Shown here piece after piece: positions 24,701-39,700 of a stretch of 64,000 bases of DNA. The translations under genes and the position numbers were made by a program. How positions within the stretch are numbered: the stretch's first letter is position 1; the number at the start of each line of letters is the position of its first letter. The stretch spans positions 1,906,288-1,970,287 of the forward strand of contig NC_092676.1 of NCBI RefSeq assembly GCF_964355755.1, in the 5' to 3' direction. The DNA comes from Antedon mediterranea (lineage: Eukaryota > Echinodermata > Crinoidea > Comatulida > Antedonidae). Below the pieces are notes generated by a model. That model ran no database searches. It was not told the DNA's origin and was given only the letters and a program-made list of their open reading frames with translations.

Positions 24701-27700
24701 TATATTGTCATTTATGCTGTATCCATTGACAACCCTAGGCAGCTAGACAATTTACATTTTTAGCATCAGGACTTGTTATTAATATCACAGGTATGTTAGT
24801 ATAGTATTTTGTGAAGTTTTCGGAATTTAAGATGGGTTTCAACAATATTTATAAGACTCGGTTAGGTGGTCTTTCCATTCAGTATGGTTTGTTTGTGAAA
24901 AAAATAATGCTCAAATCCTGCTTAGTTTATTTAAATAACGATGGGTTTGGTATGGGTTGAATAGAAGAAAAATGTAGCATAAACTCTGTCTACACTATCA
25001 AATTTTTTTAATGTAAAACAAAATGTGATGTGCCCATATATGGACATGGTGATGTCATATCACTACCTAATTTGGGTATATCACTACCATATTTGGGTAC
25101 ATCACACATTTTTTGTTTTTAGTTTGACAGTGTAGATAGAGCTTGATAAATGGAGAAGAAGTTTATTGTATGCAAGCCAAAAAGTATATACCATCAGATA
25201 GAAGCCAGATGAAATTATTACTGGATACTGTAAAGTCATATACAGTTTATTAATATTAACATTATGTAGGCCTAATGCATATCTAGTATATATAAATACA
25301 TAGAGATATACAGAGTCTATTTGACAGTTTGCTGTTTGTAAATCATTTTTATTAATATATTAATTGCTCTTCCTCCTCCACAATGAATTACATAATTTTG
25401 ACATTGCCCCAGTTTGAGAGAATCTAGATATAAGAAACATTCAATGTTATGTTAAATAACTAGATGTGATGATGATGAGAGTGTCTTGTTGTAAACAGCA
25501 TTTACCTCTAATCTTGGCAGATTCATAACAAAGTTTTTCTTATTTCAACAAATAAGTCTCGATGGAACTAGACCTTTTTAAAAACAAATCAGCAAGAAAC
25601 GGACAGTTACATCATACTTGTAAAGTTTTGCATTTAAGACTTGGAATGAAGAAAAAGTTGCGAGTTATAACCTCGACACTCTGTCAGGATCGAACCCTTG
25701 GGATTGGAAGGCAGGCATGTTAACCACCAAGTTACAGAGAGGGAAAATTCAAGTTACAGTGAGGGAAAATTTAAAATGAAATTAGTCAAATATTGATTTT
25801 TCTGAAATTTAGAGAGGGGACCACCTATGAGCCGGTCACAACTCTCATAATCAGATTTTTTAAATTAGCGTGGACTCTGGCAAAAATAAAGTAAGAATAG
25901 ATTTTCATCAATAATGAATCTAATTTGATATAACTATCTGGCAATGTTGATGTGGGTGACAGCAAGTACAGTTGTATATTCTGTTGTGTGATATGTCAAC
26001 TTGATAGCCTTTCGGATTATTAAATCTAAAAACAGAACACACAACAATAAATTATACTACAAATGTCATGAGAGTAAATAACAGAAATATGACACTGTAG
26101 AAACAGTAATTGAAAGTTTATCCAAAATTCAAATTAACTTTAAAATGATTTGTGTTTAAAGTTTCTTAGCTTTGCCTGTTGTGAGTTAACTCAAAATAAG
26201 CTATTTAAAGCGCTCATATGTCTGATCTCCACTCAAACACACTCTCCTAATTAAATTAAATGAAAGTATAGGCGGAAAGGCCCAAATGTAGAATAATATG
26301 CATTTAAACACATGTTTGTGAAGTTTATTGAACAGCCCTCAACTGGCTCTAGTCAAATTTGATCTACCTATGATTTTGTATTAAAATATTAATAAATTAA
26401 ACTGGTATTTCATTTTATACCAGTATTTCATTTTCAATTAAAATAATTTTCAACAATTTGGAGGAAATTTAAAATTTAACCACATCAAAAAGTGGCGTGC
26501 CGAAGCTGTCATTTATTCAAGCAATAGAGATATCTTAGTTTTAAATAAAGATATCTGAGTTTTAAATAGAGATATCTTAGTTTTAAATTGAGATACGTAT
26601 CTTAGTTTTTAAATAGAGATATCTCTATTAATAGAGATATCTTAGTTATAGTAAAGCTATTAATAAAGATACCTTTATTTCCAAATAAATGGAAGGATCC
26701 AAGTAAGTGTTCAATATTTGAGCTTTAGAAAACAAAACAAGTGTCCTATATTGGACACAAATGCTGCATAAACTTGAAATGGAACACGGCCAGTAAATGC
26801 ATTGTAGAGATTGCCATAAAAGAAGCTAGCAAGGTAGCCTAGGAATTAGTGAGATTCCATAGACTTTACACATCAATGAAACAAGCATCTAGTCTCAATG
26901 ATATTTGGATAGACTGCTTAGAAATCACAAATCTGTAGGCCTACTGAATGAACTTGAAATGTCAATGATATGTATGACCCCTTAGAGGACGACTTGCGTT
27001 TGATAATTTACTATCTGCATGCTGCTCAAATGTTGGCTTTATTAAAAATAGAAGCAAAAAAAGAATTTCTTAATTCTATGCTTGAGTATAAACCACCCTA
27101 AATTTAGTCTAAATTCAGACACAAGACTTTTAATATTCTAATTAATTGTTAAAGTGTGATCAGGACATAATTCCACGCTCCCCTAATTAAGTCTAATTCG
27201 TAACTATGTTCCCTGGATCTACACTCAGTCATATATGGTATAATTTAGATATTATTGAAAATGCATATGATGTGCCATAAACATAAATCTACAATCTTAT
27301 TAAATATTTAAACATTTGGTAACATTAACAATATATTAACTTTTAATTATGTATTCAATTTATCAATTAACCCAGCATATGGTGGTATAATTATGAAATA
27401 AATGAAAAATATGTAATCGTTAAACCATGGTTTGTTTAGTACTAGTAATACTTAAGCCTATTGCAGGTTTTCAAATTTATTAATAATTTAAAAGTTCAGA
27501 TTATCCCAGTTGGCTAGTGATCTTATCAATGTCTCGTGAAGAGTTGGAAATGACAATTTGATCACTATTAATATGATTTGAACATCCTTGGCATTCTTGC
27601 AGCATAGTTTGTGGTACAGCAGACATTTGCTTTAGGACGAAAATGTTATGATGAAGGTACAATAGTATTTTGTTGAAGCCTCATTTTTAATTGACAAATT

Positions 27701-30700
27701 TATACACAGTAGGTAAGAGTATGTTGGGCCTAACATCATCGTTATTTACCAATTATCAGTAGTGGTATAATAGAGATTTACTCTAGGACAAAAAAGTTAT
27801 GATGAAGTGAAGGTACAATTGTATTTTGTTAAGCCTCATTTAATTGACAAATTGAATTTCTAAACAGTAGGTAAGGTATTCTAGGCCTGTTAGGAAAACT
27901 AACATCATAGTTAGTTAGCAACCATTCCTGCTTTGTACCCCATAGCTTTTGGAGGCGTGCCTTTTATATTACTATGCCTTTTGTTTGTTAACATCTTTGA
28001 TTGGCTGATTTGTTTTATTATGTAATTTTGTGACTTATATATGTTATCCTTTGTTACAATTCTTTTCACCTGATGATGGGCTATGCCCGAAACATGTCGT
28101 TAAAATAAATCTATATTGAGGCAGTTTTAACTTATTTGATCTTGATTTTTTTCTATATCCTGCCTATGCAGCTCTTTGATTAACATCATAGTTAGATACC
28201 AATCATCTACCAATGGGTACAAAGTATAACAGAGGGTTGAAAACTGTTCAAAAGTACTGCTTTTAAATAGTATGTAAAGCGAATTCAGGGGTGGGGGGAG
28301 TGGAGGGCCCCCACCAAATTTCACAAATTTTAATGCAAAAGATAGGACATTAAGTTCAGCAGTTCATTTCACTTGTTTTAGGGCCCCCCCCCCCCCCTTT
28401 ATTTCAAAATCCTGGATCTGCCACTGGTATGTTTTAATGTATAGACAGCTGGCATGATATCAGTTTATAAACTGCATAATGTAGTTTATGTGTGGGGGCT
28501 GTGAAAATGTCACTTAATAGTTCAACTCCGTGTAAACTTTGAAAGGCATGGTTGCCAGGTTACTCGTTGGTTTTTAACCTTTTAGAAGCAGACATTAAAG
28601 CATGGATATGTTTTATGCTATAACTCGTTTTCAATATTATAATCGTCTATGTTAAAAAATTAAGTACCCTTTTTTGATTTTCTTTAATTTGTTTATACAT
28701 TTATTTATAAACCATCATTTGAATGAAAACAAACAAATCAATTACTAATTTACAGGTATTTTTCTATGAGTCTACAATGACATCAAACAATTTGTTTTTG
28801 CGTTAATCTGTGATCCGTCAGGTAACTTGTTAACCCATGCAACTAAAATGTACAATTGCATATTTTATGCCCGTTGCAATTTAACAATGCCATCATACTC
28901 ATGTTTAACTTTTGCCTATTCACGTACATGGAGTAGCAGCCTAGGCTGTCACAGCTATTTGAACTCCATACAGTTTTTTTTACCAGGCACGTTAAATTCA
29001 GCCTAATCGTGTGTAGAATAGGGAAGGAGTTTATTTATTTATTTAAAACCTGAACAAAATGGCAAAAGACAAAAATGCCATTGTTTAAAAATTTGACACG
29101 GTTTTCATTTCTGACAGTTTCTGTAATGTCATAATCAAGATTTTGGAAATTTTTATTTATTTCACCATATTTCAAGAGTGACCCAGTGAGTGTGAGCTGA
29201 TTTTAAAAGGCCTTCAACAAGACAAACAACAAATAATTAAAAAGTTAAGATACAGGTATAGTTATATACAATTAAAACTCAAAAAGCAATAAAAATATTT
29301 TTTTAAAGATTAAAATATAAAAACAAAAAGAAAGAAAACATTTCTTAAGTTTAGTTTTAAACTTCAAAACAGTACTAGAGTTTCCAAAAAAAAACATCAA
29401 GCTAGTTTATTTTTTGGCTCCTTTAAATTAAATGTAAGTAAAAGTAATTAACCAATTAATTTAAAGTCGAGTGCAAATATATTTTTTCAAAATAGAATAT
29501 AAATAAATGTCCCTTTAACAGCATTGCTCCACAAATGAATACTGATGAATGCATCTTCTAATTAATAGGCCTATTAATTAGTGTATCCTACCAATTAGAT
29601 TAATCTTGAATCAGTACCTGGTATACGTTTTAAAATTGCATTACATAAACAGCCTGAAGACATTTGTCATTTTTGACGGAGTAAATATTCTCAATTAAGA
29701 ACGTTATTGCGTATAGAGCAGCCTTGAAATGAATGTCTTTTCCTGTTCTGGTATAAACTACCTGTACTATTACCTATTGTTGATCAAATATATTTTGAAG
29801 TGGAATTAATTGAAGCTTATGTAATTCTTATTTTCCTGTCCAAAGTCATTGCCAAATCTTTCCCATGGATTTCAAATGCTTCTTGCCACTTGCCATAATT
29901 ATTTACCTGAAATTTTTGTAGTTGAATTTAAATGTTTATTTTGTCTTTTTACAAGTGAAAACATTAATTTTTCAGGTTAACTTTAATAAAACTACAAAAT
30001 TGCCTATTCAAAGTTTGGTTTTAATAATCTTCATTTTTTATGTTTTTGGGAGATAATACATATAAAACATTCGAGAAACCTTACGATTTTTTATATTTCT
30101 TCTATAGCCAACAAAACAGAAATATCGTTGAACTTGTACAGCCAAACCCTAGTTTTTTTAACAGGCAAATCCCACACTAAAAACCACTCAAGATGCTAAT
30201 CTATGCACTTCAGCCCAATCAGTTGTTTTCTCTACAACAATTAGAAATTTAATGGTCCATATAAATTGTGATATACTTCCTGACAGGGTTTGCGTTCTTC
30301 CTTTATTATTGTCAATATTATTATGGAGGCTGAGATCAAAGAAGTCAATGGTATTATATAGGCTGACATCAAAGATGAGAGATAGGTAGGTTGGTAATAA
30401 AACAGCCTGTCGAGTTGAAGTCGTTGTAGTGTTGGATTCTCTGCTAAACAATGTAGTATTTTGTGGTTGTGATGATGATTATAATTTAAATCTGAATTAA
30501 AATCATGCGGTAAACTTTCATAGTGACTTTTGACTTGTAAAAATCGATAGGGCATTGTAGATGAAGGTTAAATTGTTTGGTTGGGCAAGCCTTGTTTTCA
30601 ATGGAGAAGAGGCAATTAAAAATAAAATACATTTACAAGTATTGCTTCAAAATTTGGTTAATTTTCATTGCAGAAAAGAAAAAACTTTGTGAAAAAAACG

Positions 30701-33700
30701 ATAAGAAAGATTTTACTGTCCGAGTTTGAATATCAAAATATTATCTGAGAATGGCAAGAATGTAGTAGATAACTTATCTATGTTGAATGTTGATGATTGA
30801 AGAAGTTATTATACATTAATAGTCAAATATTAATTTATATCTCCAGATTAGTGGATTAAAATGTCATTGTATTACATTATTATTTGTTTGATCCAAAAAA
30901 TGACCGGGGTAATAATGTGCAGTGCATTGAGAGATTGTAAATATGCGCTATATAAGAATGAACTAAATATTATTATTATTGGTTCTCCTGGCTTTTGGTA
31001 CGAGAAATATTAAATTTACAAATTCTTTTTTGTATGTATCTATATTTGTATATGTCAAATTTCTAATATTGTAGTTTTGTATATATATATTAATATATAT
31101 AATATTCAAAGTTCAGCAGATGTTGTTATATACAGACATATTATAGAAACCTGTTATTTACATTTGAAGTAATTAGTATAATACTCTTATATGTTTATGT
31201 CAGTGATTGTCAGCACATCAATATTTGATGCTGGAGTCCGATGTTCTTTGAGATGAAAGCTTTTCAATCCCCTTTATCCACGCTGGCGGCAAAGTTTTGG
31301 GATAATATTAAATAATAATCATATAACTATATCATATTTATGAAATTTAGAGAAAACATATTAGATAAGGAAAAAATTTTTTATTATTATATGAAGGTTT
31401 TGTTTTTTTGGAGTTCTTAATTTTGTAATATTATTTATATTTTTTTATTTTATTTTGAGGAGCCTATTCACTACAAACTATGTTTTTAAGGCTCCTCTAC
31501 TTTATATATGTTATTAGTAAAGTGAAATGAAATAAAAAAGTTGCTGTATATTCCTAATATGTAAAGCTTTGTCTACACTATCAAACTAGTTTGACAAAAT
31601 AAGTGTGATATGCCTAAATATGGTAGTGATATGTTTAAATATGGTAGTGATATGACATCATCATGTCCATATATGGGCACATCACATTTTTTTGTCACAT
31701 AAAGTTTGATAGTGTAGACAGAGCTTTAGTTCCAACTTCGACTTTATCAAATTTAACATATTCTTATTATGAAAGGTAATAAGGTATCTTGTCAAAATTA
31801 TTCTACTGAAGTTACTGTGTATTACTATATTACTGCAATAATGGTTCACATAGAATTTTATGAGGCAGTCACTGCAATAGAAAGTGTCTGTACAAAAAAA
31901 AGATTTTCAAAATTACATAAACAGCTTAATGAGTAAAGAATGTAATTACTGCAGTAACTGCAGTGGAATAATTTTGACATGGTCTATAGTCATGCATCTT
32001 TACACGTATTCATTGTTTCTTTTGGTTGTGAACTTTACCTAAAGTTGTAAAAATGAAGTGTGGTCATAGTTATTTATTTATTTAAGCAGGATACAACACT
32101 TATCTTGTTTCAAACACTGTTGAAATATCTACTATTAAATTTGTCAATATTTGCTTGACCGCTTCGTGTCTAGGAATGACCTTTTTGAGTTTTATTTACT
32201 AATTGAAGTGAGCAATTGTCCATTTGAGGGTGTATTAACCTTTCTGTTATTATACATTACTGGATACCATAAGCATGACCCTTTAGTAAACTTACAGTAA
32301 AGCTATGTCTACACTATAAACCTTTATGTGACCAAAAAAAAAATGTGATGTGCCCATATATGACCATGATGATGTCATATCACTACCATATTTAGGAATA
32401 TCACTACCATATTTGGGCACATCACCCTTTTTTGTCAAACTAGTTTGATAGTGTAGACAGAGCTTTAGTAAAGTATAATGCAGGTTTGTGACTGAAATGG
32501 CAGATTTACTGTCAACTAAGCTCACTCTGCAGACAGATGAATTCTACTGTAATATTAAACACCCTTGGTCTGTCTACTACAATTAGCAAAACTTGATTAC
32601 GGTAATAACAACAATATATCCTTTAAAGTGCATACATTTCGTCAGGCAAGTGATCTGGAGGTTGTGGGTTCGAATCCCACCCGTAAATTACTTGAACATT
32701 TTTTCTCAAGTATTCTGAATGTACTTAGTAATAGTATAAAGTACAAATTACGTCAGAGTAGGGCAAAACATTTGAAAAATTATATACATTTTCTCAAATT
32801 TAATAAAAATGAAGCCCATTGCGTTGTGTATTGTGTACACAGCAAGCAAAGCTACATAACAAAGCATGTTTAAAGCTCTGTCTACACTATCAAACTTTAT
32901 GTGACAAAAATATGTGATATACCCATATATCAACATGATGATGTCATATCACTACCATATTTGGGCACATAACACTTTTTGGATAGTGTAGACAGAGCTT
33001 TAGATTGCCTTCAAACTAATAAACATTTTTATTGCAGTTCTCAATCAAAGTTCATTTCTTGTAGTAGTTTGTGACTAGACACCTGAAACTAGTATGATGT
33101 TTCCAACATACTATGTCTTACCATGTTATATCCTGGTTTACTTGTGATACAAAACTCCCAAATTGAAAGAAGATCTAACACCTACTGTGCAATATGCTTC
33201 TTACAATGTTGTTGTTTGTAACCATACACAGTTGGTTGGGTTCCATCTAGGATGTGGGATACGTCATCATTTTGAGTAATATTTCTAGACAACTTTCACA
33301 AGGTTACTGACTTGATATTCTGTGGTTTCTATCAATAAAAACCATTTGTTTTCTTAAATTAATTTCAATTTTCTTGTTAATTTTCAGTTAAATTTTTCTC
33401 AATTTAACAGGTTACCTTTATATAAAGAGGATAAATAAATGAAACTGGGCTTACGTTGTTTAATAATTTATCAAAATAGGTTGTAGAATGGAAAGTAATT
33501 GAAATATCTTCCAGATAGTATGTCCAAATAATCATTTTACTTTTACTTTTTATGAAGATGCAAAGATGTGTATTTAGAAAATATTATTTAGAAAACAATT
33601 GGATATTGTTTGTGTATTAGCGCAATATACTGAAAACATAATTAGGTACAGTTAGATATTTATTTTACAATCAAATGCGTAGACAGATTAAATGGTATAC

Positions 33701-36700
33701 ATACATTCAACTTTCTCAGTACCCTTGGGCTGGGCTAATAAGTATGTCTGTTTTCTGTAAAGTCTTATAATCAGATTCAGAATGTGTTTTTAATGATAAC
33801 AAATGAATTTGGGATCTTTTTTTTTTACCTCAAGAAAAGTTTTATTTTGGGAAAGTTTCTGGTTTTTAGAGAGTCTGATATTTGGGGAGTTCACTGCACA
33901 AGTAAATTTTAATAATCTGTCTCGAAAATAAATTATTAAAAAAAATCAAAGCAAAACAATTTTTTTGACCACAAATAGTGTATGATTTGTATATATTATA
34001 ATACGTGCAGTTGTACATTGTTGTCACTTGAAAAAGTGCAAAACAATTGGGGAAAAAAATATATTTTATTTTGTCTTTCAATTTATTTTGTTTGTTTGAC
34101 CACAAATGGTGTATGATTTCAAAATGATTTGTTAGAATTGTCTATAATAGTGTAGTTGTACATTGTTGTCACTAGGTCTGTCATAACCAATGACTGAACG
34201 TTGTTGACCCATAATGTTTGTTGTTATAAGGCCACACATGACTATATATACAGACATCCTGATAATACAGTCAACAAACATTCATTCATCATTTCTTATT
34301 CATCATTGCTAGCTGAAAGGATATTAAAGCTTCACATTATATAAAGAACGTTGGAAATATAATTTTATAGATTGGTATGTTGTGTTTATAATTGTTATGG
34401 TAAATCAATAATTGTTGATAAATTACTGTGATCTCAGTACATTTGCATTGCAGGGAAGACTGACGACCACTCTACAGTATATATCTTTCTTTTTTATAGT
34501 GTTATTTAAAGCTTTTTATCTTTATAGTATCATACGGCATCATTCAACAAGATTTCAAACAGATTGCCCTGACGAAGGAATAACGTTTTCCCGAAAGCTT
34601 GTCTATTTTTTTCTGGCTGTTTTACTTTATCATTTTGATTAGATTTTTGCTTTTTTTTCCCCAGAGATGCAGCTACTGATACCAATAGCATTGTCATTTT
34701 TTCAGTTGATTTTAAATGAATGTTAAATTTTATTGTTTCATTTTAACATTTTTTGAGTAATAGCATATTCTTAAGATATTTTTATTTAGTAAAATGTCTG
34801 TATATGTCTGTATATTGCATGTCACTACAAAATTCTTAAATATTAACATTTTATCTTTCGTTTACAGTTGATCTTTTCAGGAGAATACATCCGAGCGATG
34901 AACGAAAACTATCACAGCGGTCATTTCTGTTGTCACAATTGTGACAAGACGTTGAGCGGTCATCGTTACATTTTGAGAGAGGAAAATCCATATTGTATTG
35001 GGTGTTACGAAGATGTGTTTGCCAATATCTGTGATGAGTGTGGAGACAAAATTGGAACCGACTCAAAGGTAGGTAGTTCTCTCTACACTATCAAACTTTA
35101 TGTGACAAAAAAAAATGTGATGTGCACATATATAGACATGATGATGTCATATCACTACCATATTTGGGTATATCACTACCATATATATATATAAATCCAA
35201 AGGCAAATTACTGAAAAAAATGACAATGCTGTGGGTATATATAGAAGTGGTTAAGTGAAAAACTTAGGTTTATCAGACCAGTAAAGGTTGTGATTTTTCT
35301 TATTGTTTTATTGTTAAGTCATGATATACTATGTTGTAAATATTGCACAGCGAACTCCAAAATAAAATTGCAGTTTGATTTATAACATTTTCTGATCTTT
35401 ACTGAAATCTTGAAATGCATGAACTCATATCTCAAGTAGATACTCCACTCCAAAATGTCACATAACATTAAGGTGTGAACTGATAAAACTGATGACTCAA
35501 TGGTCTTAAAATAGAGCCTGCTTCAAGTATTTTCATTCAAGACAAGAATGTTTGTTTCCCTAATGCCAAAATTCTAATTGACAGCTAGATGCCTGGAATT
35601 TCTTGAGTGTTTTCCATGTTTTGAGGTGTTTAGTTACCACATGTTAATACCATTCATTAGTCATATTGGTTTCATCATAAAGTTCACATTGTGTCAATAA
35701 TGAACATGTATATTAATTATTAAATTAAATTTTTTTTTCTAATTAAAGACTAATTAGTTAATTTATTGTTTTTCATATCAGTAGAATTACTGCATTCATT
35801 TATTTCAGGATCTATCTTGCATGGATTGTGTTCTATTATTAATTTGTGTAGAATTACCCAGTGGGCAAAAATTGGTTGAATTAACGTTAATTCAACGTTA
35901 TCTGCAAACGTTGAAATAACGTTGAAAAAGTGGTTGAAAATGAAAGTTTGCCTCAACGTAAATGTCAACGTTGAATCAACATAGAAATTATCAACGTTGA
36001 AACAACGTTAAAATAAGTAACGTTGAAATAACGTTGAAAAGATGGTTGAAAATGAAAGTTTGCCTCAACGTAAATGTCAACGTTGAATCAACATAGAAAT
36101 TATCAACGTTGAAACAACGTTAAAATAAGTAACGTTGAAATAACGTTGAAAAAATGGTTGAAAATGAAAGTTTGCCTCAACTTAAATGTCAACGTTGAAT
36201 CAACATAGAAATTATCAACGTTGAAACAACGTTAAAACAGGTAACGTTGAAATAACGTTGAAAAAATGGTTGAAAATGAAAGTTTGCCTCAACGTAAATG
36301 TCAACGTTGAATCAACATAGAAATTATCAACGTTGAAACAACGTTAAAATAGGTAACGTTGAAATAACGTTGAAAAAATGGTTGAAAATGAAAGTTTGCC
36401 TCAACGTAAATGTCAACGTTGAATCAACATAGAAATTATCAACGTTGAAACAACGGTAAAATAAGTAACGTTGAAATAACGTTGAAAAAATGGTTGAAAA
36501 TGAAAGTTTGCCTCAACAAAAATGTCAACGTTGATTCAACATAGATTATCAACGTTGAAACAACGTAAAAATGTCTACGTTGAAATTATCAATGTTGATT
36601 CAATGTTGAAATTATTAACGTTGAAACAACGTAATAATTAAGTTGAAATGAAAATTTGCATCAACGTAAATTTAAACATAGATTTAAAATTTGATTTGTT

Positions 36701-39700
36701 GAATTACTATATCCAATTTGAATCAACGGTTTTAAAGTAGTTAGTAGTAAAGTTACTGTTACGTCGCAGAATCCATCAATAGAGACATTTTATAAATACT
36801 GTATATCTTACTAATCTTTAATTTCTATAAAAACATAAAATAACATTTAATCAGGTGTTATCAAATCATCAGGCAAAATCCAAGCAACAATCAAATAATG
36901 TACATCCTCACTGACAGTTCTCAGGTACCAATGTTAAGTATAAAAAATATACAAATAACCAGTTTGTAATATGTTTGCCAACTAACATGATTGAATAACT
37001 ATAAATATTGGCTGATTACAGTAAAACACAATAAATACAACACACGTCACAGGTGCCTTGTGCTAATGTTGCAGAAGTCCAAATGATGGCAATAACACAA
37101 TACTGTACTGTAATTGCATTGTTCCGATTAGTCAATAAACAGTTGCCTCGATTCCTGTGTTGACATTGTCCTATGCTTTCCAAAAGTGTGGCAATATTAT
37201 TTTTCCAAACCTGAAACAAATTCAATCAAGTTACTGTAGTTTTAAACAAAAATAATACAGTAAAAAATTAATTGTTGAAAGATTTATTGTCCCCAAAAAA
37301 CATGAACAATGAAGATTAATACAATCATACTTTGAATACCTTGCCATTTTGCAATTTTAACAATTTAGATATTCACTTGCCGTAGAAAATAAATAAAAAA
37401 CAATAAAGATTTCACTTAACAAAAATACAAAATAAACAGTACATTTAACCAAAAACCAATTGTTTGTTTAAATTGTCCCCCTTTTAAGGTACAAATGCAT
37501 TTTAAAAATCTAATTTTTGGTCAAAGTGAACAACTCTATAGTGACGGCATAGTCAACAAAACATTTAAAAAAAAATTGTTCAGTTCAATTATATCTTTAA
37601 CACATTGTTCAAAAATCATACTGTACATAAACAAAAATTCAATTCAGAACATCATTTCACACATACACGTAAACTATGCAATCAATTCAATTTATGTAAA
37701 TAATATTGCAACACTGTATTAATATTTACGCCGTGGTTAGGATTCCGGCACCGAAACTCAACTGCCCAGCGTTAGGGAATCCGACACGCTATTGCGCATG
37801 CCCAGAGCAAGGTAATCGGCGACTCTATTTTTGTCTACAACAGACCAAAGCGTGGTTCCCACTAGGGACGCAACACAAGGACGTAACGCAACGCAAGTAA
37901 ATTGACCAATCACAAGTGATGGCTTATTCGCTTGTGATTGCTAACTGTCTATAACTTCGCTTGTCATTGGTTAAAACGCTTGCGTTGCGTTTACGTCCTT
38001 GCGTTACGTTCTAGTGGGAACCAAGCTTTACAGCGATGGATCATTTTAATAGCTGCGCCACGGCGAACTAGCCGGCCTACATGCCTACTAATACTAGTAG
38101 GCCTACCAGCTAGATGTGACCATTGGGCCTATTTATTTCGTAATTAAATTTGCTTCATTCATATATAAACTTTATATATTTATGAATTATAATTGCATGA
38201 CTAGTTTTATTTTTTATGATTTTTCAAGTACAAAATAAAAGATTTCATATAACGCATTTATACTGTACATAACATCATGCAATAGTATACAAGTTGATTT
38301 GTTGACAGCAGCCGCCGTGCGGATGTGAAAAAAAAAAAACAGAACTGTTCGGGAGAAGTCGGTGTCGCAACGCTACGCTATTCATTTTCGTACATTTCTT
38401 GAAATACGCAAGCTGATTCTTATCAATATCATAATAATTATTTTAACGCGTGGCGTAATTATTAATTCATGTATGGCCTAGGCCAAGTTTCATCCATCGC
38501 TCTCTCCCCCGCGCGCCGACTAACTAGGCCACAGCAAAGATATCTTTGGCTACACAGTACATCCCTAGTTAACACTCCGACTCTCGGGTAATGTGGTGCG
38601 CGGTCTGTGGCACTAGTGCAAGCTATAATTACTTCGCTCTGGGCATGCGCAATAGCGTGTCGGATTCCCTAAACGATGGGAAGTTGAGTTGCGGTGCCGG
38701 AATCCTAACCACGGCGTAATATTTATTCAATTCAATATTAAAGTTAAGAACTATAAATACCAACCTTTTGTATATAAAAATATTGATCATCCATTAGATT
38801 GTTCTCGTTTGATTCACATAGAAAAGATTATAGGCCTACATGTACTTCATTATTTTGTACTCTAGCTAGGCATAGGCCAGGGCCTTAGCTAGGCCTACAA
38901 TCTGAAATAAAGAAAGCGAGTAAGTTTAACAAATAGCCGTCCTAGGCTAGCAGCATGTGTTTGTATATTAACACTAATATTAATAGCATTAGCAGCTACT
39001 GTAGACAGCCTAGCAGAAAGCTAGCTAGGCCAACTAATTATATATTATAATGTTATATTTATGTATACTTTTGGATAAATAAAGAAAGTATTGAACTAAA
39101 TAAAAGGCCTAATACATACCATTTTATAACCATATAAGTACAGTACTGTAGTTATCCTTGGCCAGGCAAATGTTTGCCCTTGACATGCATAATACTAAAT
39201 GCTTCCACTAGGCCTAGTGAGTGAATTCAGTTCATCAGTTTGGCAGCCTGCCTAGCCTACCAGGCTATAGCCTAGCTATGCATGTGTGGCCTACTAGACT
39301 AGAGGCTAGCTATTGATAAGGGTAAAATAGTCAAGCTCAAAGCTTATAAATTAGTAGATTACAAATAAAAAGGATTGTTTTCCTACCTCAAAACATACTT
39401 ATTTGACAATTTCAATGATGAGCCTTTTTTTTCTACACACACACCACTACTGCTGTAGGCCTAGCCTACGTCGAAGTAACTGAAATTACTGACACCAGTT
39501 TCAAAATTGTATCAAAACGAAACTAAACCAATGACAAGCTCGTATCTTATGAAATTTGATCTTGCATGAAAGGATCATTCAATTTTCAACACAACTTCTA
39601 GAACATTTTTGTATTATACAGAGACAATAATATTTGCCAATCTAAAATTCCTAAATAACCAATAATCATTTGTTTTACAATAAAGGATGATAAAATAAAC

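Noticed and set aside
30188-30555. Two overlapping minus-strand frames of 87 and 104 codons
   Set aside because: No recognisable similarity, no codon-level support, and they lie deep inside a Limpet intron.
34851-35066. Minus-strand frame opposite the second LIM exon
   Set aside because: Shadow of the plus-strand exon at 34868-35068.
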